Positions 1 through 5,362 of a stretch of 6,380 nt of DNA are shown in pieces. Origin of the DNA: Planctomycetota bacterium (lineage in GTDB: Bacteria > Planctomycetota > Planctomycetia > Pirellulales > UBA7805); contig JABABY010000122.1 of assembly GCA_014237955.1 (NCBI GenBank), positions 1-6,380 of the forward strand, written 5' to 3'. The translations under genes were made by a program, and so were the position numbers. Each line of letters starts with the position of its first letter. Position 1 is the stretch's first letter. The notes beneath the pieces are model-generated. The model saw only the letters and a program-made list of their open reading frames with translations. It was not told the origin of the DNA and did not search any database.

Positions 1-983
1 GGGCAGTTGTCACACACATTGCCAATGTCGTCGCTATCGTCATTTTCCTGCCCGGGATTGTCGACATATGGGCAGTTGTCGCTGCTGTCGGGAATTGTGT
101 CCCCATCGGTGTCGACGGGACCACCACCCGATTCGCACGCATCCCCGGTGCCGTTCCCATCGGCATCGGCCTGATCCGGGTTTTCATCGTCGGGGCAGTT
201 GTCGCTGCAGTTTTCGGTCTGTCCGGGCGTGCAGGGGTCCGCAACATCGGGATGGTCAGTGTCATAGGTGACACCCGGGTCGTAATCATCCGGATCGACA
301 TAATAATCGGGAATTCCATCGTTATCGGTGTCCGGAAGCGTGTAGGAGCCACTGCCAAAGGAATCGGCACAACCATCGGGACCCTCGGGAAGCACGACAT
401 CGTTGGGGAGCGGATCGCGGGTTGGCAACCACCGCTCCTTGAGAATACAGGGCTCGGTGGGATCGAAATCGGCTAGATCGAGCGACTCGGTATGACCATC
501 GTAAAAGACCACATTTGCTTTGCCAAAGTGGATCAGGCATGTTTCTGTGCTATTTGCCTTACTTTTAAAATCTTGCCGCTCTGTTGGATCGACCCACCTG
601 GCAACAGGCTCTGGATACGTGAGGGCCACAATCTTGCCCGCATCTTCCGTTCCCAGACGGTGTACCCGCTCGTTAAAACCGTAGCTGTTCTCGCCTTCGC
701 TCGCCCCCGGTGAGTTCCAGATATCTTCAGCCCCTTCCATATACTCACTCAGGTATTGCCGGAAGTTATCGCCATTGGGATTTAGTTTCTCGAGGGGGAT
801 GTTCGCACTTGCTTTTTTAAGCGCAAAGCAGAGTTGGCGGAGGTTGTTCTGGCAACTGGCCGAGCGGGCACTTGCCCGCGAACTCTGGACGGCCGGCAGC
901 AGTAGCGCCATGAGGATCACGACCACCACGATCACGATCAAAAGTTCGACGAGCGTGAAGCCGACGCGAGAGCGCGAGGACAT
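1..983 (-). CDS. DUF1559/H-X9-DG-type pseudopilin with thrombospondin type-3-like calcium-binding extension (3' end cut by window edge)
   Basis: Reading the minus strand from ATG at 983-981 gives 327 uninterrupted codons with no stop before the window edge. Residues 1-8 are a short basic prepilin leader, with predicted cleavage after G8 in GFTLVELLIVI. E13 is the conserved Glu5 of the mature pilin, and residues 9-34 form the hydrophobic helix. LLPAVQ (28-33) and CQNNLRQ (44-50) match the usual start of DUF1559 proteins. H152 and D162-G163 form an H-X9-DG motif. From about residue 218 the protein becomes Asp/Cys-rich: DTDNDGIPD (218-226), a unit at 258-283 ending GDAC, another at 291-324, and a DNC at 325-327 starting a further one. 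This is the thrombospondin type-3 pattern, which binds calcium in known families. The product is probably exported and assembled by type II secretion or type IV pilus-like machinery. The start is supported by AAGGAA at 996-991, 7 nt upstream. Its substrate or partner is unknown, and the total length cannot be seen. Confidence 0.9.
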   Translation of the reverse strand, partial: MSSRSRVGFTLVELLIVIVVVVILMALLLPAVQSSRASARSASCQNNLRQLCFALKKASANIPLEKLNPNGDNFRQYLSEYMEGAEDIWNSPGASEGENSYGFNERVHRLGTEDAGKIVALTYPEPVARWVDPTERQDFKSKANSTETCLIHFGKANVVFYDGHTESLDLADFDPTEPCILKERWLPTRDPLPNDVVLPEGPDGCADSFGSGSYTLPDTDNDGIPDYYVDPDDYDPGVTYDTDHPDVADPCTPGQTENCSDNCPDDENPDQADADGNGTGDACESGGGPVDTDGDTIPDSSDNCPYVDNPGQENDDSDDIGNVCDNC

Positions 984-1069
984 GTTTCTGTTCCTTAGGG
1001 ACGACTGGAGAAAACCCCGTCCCAAAACGCCCCTGTTTTGTGCGATAGCCGGTGCCTCAACCACTCTTC

Positions 1070-1098
1070 AAACTATCGGATTCTAGCCTAACCGTCAA
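1070..1098 (-). promoter_or_regulatory. Candidate sigma70-type promoter of the pseudopilin gene
   Basis: On the minus strand TTGACG (1098-1093, five of six to the -35 consensus) is followed by a 17-bp spacer and TAGTTT (1075-1070), a weaker -10. Transcription would start near 1062 and give a leader of about 80 nt. The position, just after the terminator of the upstream minus-strand gene, fits an independent transcription unit. A TAGAAT hexamer inside the spacer has no matching -35, so I prefer the first reading. It is a pattern match only. Confidence 0.35.
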
Positions 1099-1153
1099 TA
1101 AATCTTTGACCAAGGGTGTGGAAAGGGCTGGGTGGGGAGTCATGCCGGGCCAC

Positions 1154-1191
1154 AAAAAAACCCACAGCCGCTCAAAGTGAGCGGCTGTGGG
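1154..1191 (-). terminator. Strong intrinsic terminator after the PEP-CTERM gene
   Basis: A perfect 14-bp inverted repeat (1161-1174 with 1178-1191, arm CCCACAGCCGCTCA) encloses a 3-nt loop. Read on the minus strand, the hairpin runs directly into seven T residues (1160-1154), the classic Rho-independent layout. It lies 42 bp after the stop codon of the PEP-CTERM gene and upstream of the promoter candidate of the pseudopilin gene, so it should separate the two units. In the plus direction only a weak T-run follows (ATGGATTTT), so function is mainly on the minus strand. Confidence 0.9.
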
Positions 1192-1232
1192 ATGGATTTT
1201 ACAACGACCGAGGCCGTTGATCATACCAACTC

Positions 1233-2048
1233 CTAGCCGTTACGGCGACGACGGATAAGACCCATCATGCCGACCATGGCAACTCCGAGGAGAGCCAGTG
1301 TAGAAGGCTCAGGTACACCAGGTGGTGGGCTGCCACCATTCGGGCCGACCAGAGTGTTGGTGTAGACCGTGGCACCATTAAAAGAGTACGCACGGAACGT
1401 AACCGTACCGGGAGCCTGATTGGTCACGATACGGAAGGTCAGGACCAAACCGGTGTAGTTGGTACCTGTGGTGACACGATTGTTGAAATTAATCGCATCG
1501 CCTGTACCACCACTGCCAGGCATGTCAGTAACCTGACCAGGCCCGATAAACTTAGGATCAACACCAGCCCAGGAGCTGCTGCCCTGGTAAACGCCGGTAG
1601 TCGAGTGCCAACTGTTGACAATCCCTTCACCAAGACCAGTGTAGCCACCGGGGATGGTCCAGTTACCACCACTGTTGTAAGAACCATAGGCAGTCTGGTC
1701 CCAACTCTTGATGCCGGTACTGGCGGCATACCCATCCCATTTCTGGGTCAAGATACCGGTGTCAGAACCGTGACTGAAGGGATGCTGGTTAATAATGCCA
1801 CCGGCATCAAAACCACCACCACCAATTTGCATGTTAGCAAACTGGCTTTCGTTGTCCATCTGTACATCGTAGATGTACTCGTACGCGCCAATTTCCGCAG
1901 CATTCTGTGCGGTAACGGCTGTGAGGACCTGCATTGAATTCAGTTCCCCAAAGATGTTGGCTGCTTGTGCCGAACTGGTCATGCCGACCGTAAGGATAGC
2001 AGCAGACAAGAATCCAAATATCTTGCCCATAGAAATCTCCTTTCTCAT
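1233..2048 (-). CDS. Secreted PEP-CTERM sorting domain protein
   Basis: This encodes 271 residues. Residues 1-29 are a Sec signal peptide: basic start, hydrophobic stretch at about 10-23, and AQA before a predicted cut at A29/A30. The mature part (30-240) is rich in Gly, Ser, Thr, Asn and Trp, has no cysteine I can see, and matches no catalytic domain I recognise. Residues 198-232 look beta-strand-like. The tail is diagnostic: VPEPS at 245-249, a hydrophobic segment at 251-264, then RRRR at 266-269. In known systems an exosortase recognises this tail, cleaves it in the membrane and releases or attaches the protein at the surface, often linked with exopolysaccharide. No exosortase gene is in this window. 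Two in-frame starts (2048 and 2030) both have good ribosome-binding sites, and both give a workable signal peptide. The gene ends 42 bp before a strong terminator and appears monocistronic. Confidence 0.9.
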   Translation of the reverse strand: MRKEISMGKIFGFLSAAILTVGMTSSAQAANIFGELNSMQVLTAVTAQNAAEIGAYEYIYDVQMDNESQFANMQIGGGGFDAGGIINQHPFSHGSDTGILTQKWDGYAASTGIKSWDQTAYGSYNSGGNWTIPGGYTGLGEGIVNSWHSTTGVYQGSSSWAGVDPKFIGPGQVTDMPGSGGTGDAINFNNRVTTGTNYTGLVLTFRIVTNQAPGTVTFRAYSFNGATVYTNTLVGPNGGSPPPGVPEPSTLALLGVAMVGMMGLIRRRRNG

Positions 2049-2061
2049 TAGTCATCTCCTT
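2028..2061 (-). promoter_or_regulatory. Tandem ribosome-binding sites and alternative starts of the PEP-CTERM gene
   Basis: AAGGAG at 2061-2056 sits 7 nt before the ATG at 2048-2046. A second site, AAAGGAG at 2043-2037, sits 6 nt before an in-frame ATG at 2030-2028. The inner site lies within the first codons of the longer form. The two products differ only by six N-terminal residues (MRKEIS) in front of the signal peptide. The shorter form has the more usual short n-region; the longer adds charge. Sequence alone does not decide between them. Confidence 0.6.
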
Positions 2062-2167
2062 CGTGCACTAAAGAAGAATAAATAAAACGCAAAGCAAATA
2101 ATTCCGCTTTACAACAATAATCCGCTGTAGCTTGCCCTCGTCCGGAGGAGAATATCCTACTGAGCGC

Positions 2168-2207
2168 AAAAACAACGGGAAGATCTCCGCGCACGGCGAC
2201 CTTCCCG
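2168..2207 (-). terminator. Terminator-like hairpin in the leader of the PEP-CTERM gene (possible attenuator)
   Basis: On the minus strand CGGGAAG (2207-2201) pairs with CTTCCCG (2182-2176). Inside are a G.U wobble (2200/2183), two more pairs, one G.A mismatch and three GC pairs around a TGCG loop (2193-2190). TTGTTTTT follows at 2175-2168. The wobble would be an A-C mismatch on the plus strand, so the fold favours a minus-strand RNA. It lies 120-160 nt before the PEP-CTERM start and downstream of the promoter candidate at 2302-2329, with no gene between. It may therefore act as an attenuator or end a short RNA rather than terminate a gene. Confidence 0.5.
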
Positions 2208-2301
2208 GTATTCTGAATTCTTAACCCAACGAGACAACATTAGCTAATTCCTAGTGTGTGGCCCGTCATGGACCATCTCTACGAGATTCTTCACGCCTTT
2301 C

Positions 2302-2329
2302 ATCATACTTGTCTAAACATATATATCAA
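2302..2329 (-). promoter_or_regulatory. Likely sigma70-type promoter of the PEP-CTERM gene
   Basis: On the minus strand TTGATA (2329-2324, five of six to consensus) is followed by 16 bp and TATGAT (2307-2302, five of six). Transcription would start near 2295. This is the best promoter match in the window. It implies a leader of roughly 245-265 nt before the PEP-CTERM start, long for an ordinary gene, containing the terminator-like hairpin at 2168-2207. I saw no sigma54-type (GG-N10-GC with TTGC) match of quality closer to the gene. Confidence 0.5.
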
Positions 2330-2361
2330 GCAATTTGTCGAAATAATCAGTATTTATAAAC

Positions 2362-2396
2362 CGATCCACCCTGCGGGGGGGGTGATCGTTGTTTTT
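2362..2396 (+). terminator. Terminator-like hairpin upstream of the SGNH/TPR gene
   Basis: CGATC (2362-2366), bulged C2367, then ACCC (2368-2371) pair with GGGT and GATCG (2380-2388), giving nine base pairs around an 8-nt G-rich loop. TTGTTTTT (2389-2396) follows on the plus strand, so it has the form of an intrinsic terminator reading rightward. No complete plus-strand gene precedes it in the window, and the SGNH/TPR start lies about 230 bp further on. It could stop transcription leaving the divergent promoter region, act as a leader attenuator, or be fortuitous. The eight-G run also makes slippage or a sequencing error possible here. Confidence 0.4.
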
Positions 2397-2499
2397 CTAG
2401 CGGAATGAGCGTTTTCTCGCTGGGTGAAATGATTGATCAACGCCTGAGACGGCAGATCTGCGGTTGTTTTGCATGGGTGGAGACCCTTTAAGAAGATGT

Positions 2500-2512
2500 T
2501 TTGAATTGAAAA
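2500..2512 (+). repeat. Direct repeat copy 1 (TTTGAATTGAAAA) upstream of the SGNH/TPR gene
   Basis: This 13-bp sequence recurs exactly at 2610-2622, 110 bp away, and nowhere else I noticed in the window. Including flanks, the copies read GTTTTGAATTGAAAA and GTTTGAATTGAAAA. Copy 1 also contains TTGAAT (2501-2506), which with a 17-bp spacer and GATGAT (2524-2529) makes a weak sigma70-like promoter (four of six in each box) for the downstream gene. It may be a regulator binding site or part of a promoter. Function is unproven. Confidence 0.5.
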
Positions 2513-2609
2513 CAGAGGCTCTCGATGATCGCACAGAGAGATACAATGGCGCTTGATCGAATCAGATTTTTACAAATCTTCTCTTGGCGACCACTCGCAG
2601 GATCTATTG

Positions 2610-2622
2610 TTTGAATTGAAAA
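2610..2622 (+). repeat. Direct repeat copy 2 (TTTGAATTGAAAA), just before the SGNH/TPR start
   Basis: This is the exact second copy of the repeat at 2500-2512, ending 7 bp before the ATG at 2630. It occupies the place where a Shine-Dalgarno sequence would be expected, and no purine-rich GGAG-like core is present. A protein bound here could block translation or transcription of the gene. Alternatively both copies are remnants of a small duplication. Confidence 0.5.
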
Positions 2623-2629
2623 TGGTCGC

Positions 2630-5260
2630 ATGAGCACAAACAAGCAACAAACTACACAAAACAAATCCGGCGCAGTTCGCGGGTCTGCTACCCGCAGCAC
2701 GATTCCCCTCGCACGGAAACTACTTTACGCGGCTCTCGCCGTTGTGCTGATTCTCGGCCTGCTGCTCGGTGCGGGGGAGGGGTTGCTCAAACTTTTCGGA
2801 GTGGGGTACGAGACCGCCTTTTTTGTCCCAGCAGACGAACATCACGTCACTGCCAATCCCCGATTTCCCTGGAGATATTTTGGCAAGGCGATGCAGGCCA
2901 GGACGACCAACATCGTCCATCTGCCGCAAAAAAAACCAACGAACACTTACCGTGTTTTCGTGCTCGGGGGCAGCGCGGCAATGGGTGTTCCGAGCCCCGA
3001 CTTTAGTTTCAGTCGGTTTCTGAAGGTGATGCTCAAGCAGGCCTATCCCGATCAAAAGTTTGAAGTTGTTAATACGGCCCTCACCGCGATCAACTCGCAC
3101 GTAGTCCGGGATATTGCGGCAGAGTGTGCTGAGTACGAACCCGATCTTTTCATCGTTTATCTGGGCAACAACGAGGTAGTCGGGCCGTTCGGACCGGCGA
3201 GCGTCTTCGAAGCCCTGGCAGACAAGCTATGGGCGATCCGCGTGAGCCTGTGGCTCAAAGGGACCCGGTTGGGACAATGGGTCGGTGAACTTGTCACTAC
3301 CCCTGCAAAGGCCGCCGATTGGGAGGGGATGCAGATGTTTCTCAACAACAAAGTCGCATCCGACGATGGGCGACTCGAGCGGGTCTATCGCCAATTTGCA
3401 GCCAACCTCACTGCGATCTGCCGCGCTGCCGAGGGGGTGGCCGCGAAAGTGCTGCTCTGTAGTGTGGCTGTTAACCTAAAAGACTGCCCCCCGTTTGCCT
3501 CCCTTGGTTCCGGCAATGGTGCGGAACAGGGGGAGACGCAACGTTTGGCCGAACAGGTTGCATCGGGTGATGGAGGAAAAAGCGAACCTTATGCGAGCAG
3601 TTGGATTGTGCCCCTACAAGAACGTCTCACAGCCGATCCAGAAAACGCCATGCTCCACTATCTGCTCGGTCGCTGCCAGCTTGCCGCGGGTAAAACCGAG
3701 CTTGCTACAGAATCTCTCGCCCAGGCCCGCGATCTTGATCTGCTCCGCTTCCGGGCCGATTCCAGGATCAATGAAATCATCCGCAGCGTTGCCGCTGCGG
3801 AAACGGGTCGCGGCGTGCACCTGGTGGATGTGGAGAGAGCGTTCAATCAGGATTCTGAGATAGGAATCGCAGGCGGACACTATTTTTTTGAGCACGTTCA
3901 TTTCAATTTTCGGGGACAGTACGAGTTGGCCCGCACACTCTTTGCCGCTCTATGTGAACAACTCCCCCCCGAGATCCAACCGAAAAACAGTTCCCTTCCA
4001 CAGGCCGCCTCGTTTGAGGTGTGTGCCGATGCGATTGCCCTTACCGACCTTGAAAAGCGGGGTGTTCTCAAGGCGACTTTAGAACTGGTTGACAAGCCAC
4101 CCTTTCTCGATCAACTCGGCCATCGGAATCGCGTCGCAGAGCAGCAAGCCGAAGTTGCCCGACTAGAAAAAGGTTTGGCCGCCGATTCTTCCGCGCTGCA
4201 AGCAGTCTATCTTACGGCGGTGCAGGAGGATCCCGATGATTTGATTTTACGCCGATTGGCCGGTCGGTTTCTTCTTGCAGACGATCAAATCGAGCGAGCA
4301 TTGGTTCAGTTTGAAAAATTGGCTTCGGCTCTTCCGGAGCACCATCAACCACAGATCATGCTCGGTCAGGGTTATTACGAACAGGGCCATTATCGCGATG
4401 CGGCAGGCAGTTTTGAAAAGGCGTGTGCGCTTACGCCCGATCCGGCAGATACCTTGAGCGAGGTGGCCGCGGTCTATTTTCAGGCAGGAGAACTTTCGCA
4501 GGCCCTCGCGTATGCAGAGCGAGCCCATCAACTGCAGCCGGAGAGAATGAGCACCCTTAAGCTGGTTGCGAGAATCCACCTTGCTTCAAACCACCTGGCC
4601 CATGCCTACCGGCTATTGCGTCAGGTCCATGCTTTGCGGCCCGACGATCCGGATGTCCTCGAGCAACTTGCGATTTTGTCCTTACAGAGAAATGACAGCA
4701 AACAGGCGGCCGAGTATGCACGAGAGTATTTGAAACAGCGTCCGGACACGCCGCGTCTGCAAAACCTTTATGCCGCGTCGCTGAGAAATCTGGGACGTTT
4801 AGAGGAGGCGGCTGCAGAATATGCGAAGATTCTTACAAGCTCGAAAAACAATCCAAACGTCCTGAAGCAATACATTCAGGTTTTAAGGTCACTCGGTCGG
4901 GATGCCGATGCGGTGGCCTACTGCGAACAGCATTTAGACCCAGAGGGCGAGCAAGCGGTACTCCTTGAGCAACTGGCCCTCTTACGGGCCACCAGTCGTG
5001 ACCCGGCCGTCTACGATCCGGCGAAGGCACTCGCGTTGGCCCGTACCTTGAGCCAGCTTTTTACCACTCCGGAAATACAGGCGCTCAACATCCTGGCGAT
5101 TGCCCAGGCGGAAACCGGAGATTTTTCGGCCGCGAAGCAGACGGTGCGTCAGGCCCTCGCGCTGGCCCGCCAAGCGGACAACCAGCGTGCGATCGGTATC
5201 CTTACGCGGCAACTGCGGTTGGTTGAGCAGGGGCGTAAGCCGTCTGAGGCCTCGCAGTGA
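2630..5260 (+). CDS. Membrane-anchored SGNH/GDSL-hydrolase-like protein with TPR repeats
   Basis: This encodes 876 residues. Residues 1-30 are polar and basic, 31-50 form one transmembrane segment, and the rest is probably outside the cytoplasm. The SGNH-like domain spans about 105-440: VLGGSAAMG (111-119, S115 as candidate nucleophile), NTALTAINSH (148-157), YLGNNEVVGPFGP (177-189, with N180/N181 in the block III position), VNLKDCPPFASL (281-292), RFRADSRINEIIR (373-385) and EHVHFNFRGQY (421-431, H424 as candidate catalytic His, E421 where Asp is usual). A TPR-like hairpin at about 330-370 is inserted inside this domain. Residues 534-850 hold about seven to eight TPR units of 34 residues (for example 569-602, 604-637, 672-705), which bind partner proteins in known cases. 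From memory these motifs define a recurring planctomycete family; the substrate is unknown, with acyl or acetyl esters of a surface polymer as a guess. The ATG at 2630 is the only near start, with an in-frame stop at 2612 and no clear Shine-Dalgarno. The 102 bp to the convergent gene show only a weak hairpin (5298-5309). Confidence 0.88.
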   Translation: MSTNKQQTTQNKSGAVRGSATRSTIPLARKLLYAALAVVLILGLLLGAGEGLLKLFGVGYETAFFVPADEHHVTANPRFPWRYFGKAMQARTTNIVHLPQKKPTNTYRVFVLGGSAAMGVPSPDFSFSRFLKVMLKQAYPDQKFEVVNTALTAINSHVVRDIAAECAEYEPDLFIVYLGNNEVVGPFGPASVFEALADKLWAIRVSLWLKGTRLGQWVGELVTTPAKAADWEGMQMFLNNKVASDDGRLERVYRQFAANLTAICRAAEGVAAKVLLCSVAVNLKDCPPFASLGSGNGAEQGETQRLAEQVASGDGGKSEPYASSWIVPLQERLTADPENAMLHYLLGRCQLAAGKTELATESLAQARDLDLLRFRADSRINEIIRSVAAAETGRGVHLVDVERAFNQDSEIGIAGGHYFFEHVHFNFRGQYELARTLFAALCEQLPPEIQPKNSSLPQAASFEVCADAIALTDLEKRGVLKATLELVDKPPFLDQLGHRNRVAEQQAEVARLEKGLAADSSALQAVYLTAVQEDPDDLILRRLAGRFLLADDQIERALVQFEKLASALPEHHQPQIMLGQGYYEQGHYRDAAGSFEKACALTPDPADTLSEVAAVYFQAGELSQALAYAERAHQLQPERMSTLKLVARIHLASNHLAHAYRLLRQVHALRPDDPDVLEQLAILSLQRNDSKQAAEYAREYLKQRPDTPRLQNLYAASLRNLGRLEEAAAEYAKILTSSKNNPNVLKQYIQVLRSLGRDADAVAYCEQHLDPEGEQAVLLEQLALLRATSRDPAVYDPAKALALARTLSQLFTTPEIQALNILAIAQAETGDFSAAKQTVRQALALARQADNQRAIGILTRQLRLVEQGRKPSEASQ

Positions 5261-5362
5261 GAAATCCATGGGCTGCTCTTCGCCTCACCTGATTGATGTG
5301 GCAAGCCACGAGGAGGGTCGATCTAATAATCGATGGCGTAAAGATCGAATCGCGGATCCTTT

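Larger units (their letters stand above)
2049..2629. other. 581-bp divergent intergenic region
   Basis: This stretch separates the minus-strand PEP-CTERM gene from the plus-strand SGNH/TPR gene. I see no convincing protein-coding gene in it; only very short ORFs are present. It holds, from left to right, the PEP-CTERM ribosome-binding sites, a minus-strand terminator-like hairpin (2168-2207), small inverted repeats (2259-2275 and 2275-2287), a minus-strand promoter (2302-2329), a plus-strand terminator-like hairpin (2362-2396), an 8-bp palindrome TTGATCAA (2433-2440), and a 13-bp direct repeat (2500-2512 and 2610-2622). The 2280-2360 part is clearly AT-richer than the coding regions, as expected for promoters. 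Confidence 0.7.

Noticed and set aside
1023..1040. CAAAAC/GTTTTG inverted repeat in the pseudopilin leader.
   Set aside because: The stem is short and AT-rich with no following signal, and is expected by chance at this length.
1605..1937. Long plus-strand open frame opposite the PEP-CTERM gene.
   Set aside because: It lies antisense to a gene with a signal peptide and a diagnostic PEP-CTERM tail, and its translation shows no recognisable protein features.
2114..2133. Possible sigma54-type promoter (GG-N10-GC) on the minus strand upstream of the PEP-CTERM gene, as seen in some PEP-CTERM regulons.
   Set aside because: Only the GG and GC dinucleotides match; the surrounding TGGCAC and TTGC bases do not.
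2335..2359. TTGTCG and TATAAA on the plus strand as a promoter for the SGNH/TPR gene.
   Set aside because: The spacer is only 14 bp, and transcription would start inside the terminator-like hairpin at 2362-2388.
2473..2556. 27-codon ORF and a second 22-codon ORF (2546-2614) as leader-peptide genes upstream of the SGNH/TPR gene.
   Set aside because: Neither has a convincing ribosome-binding site or a regulatory codon run, and they overlap each other in different frames.
2585..2600. TTGGCGACCACTCGCA resembles a sigma54 -24/-12 promoter before the SGNH/TPR gene.
   Set aside because: The GG and GC elements are one base too close, the TTGC core is absent, and the start would fall only a few bases before the coding region.
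5298..5309. GTGGC-AA-GCCAC inverted repeat between the convergent genes as a shared terminator.
   Set aside because: It has only five pairs, a 2-nt loop, and no T-tract in either direction.
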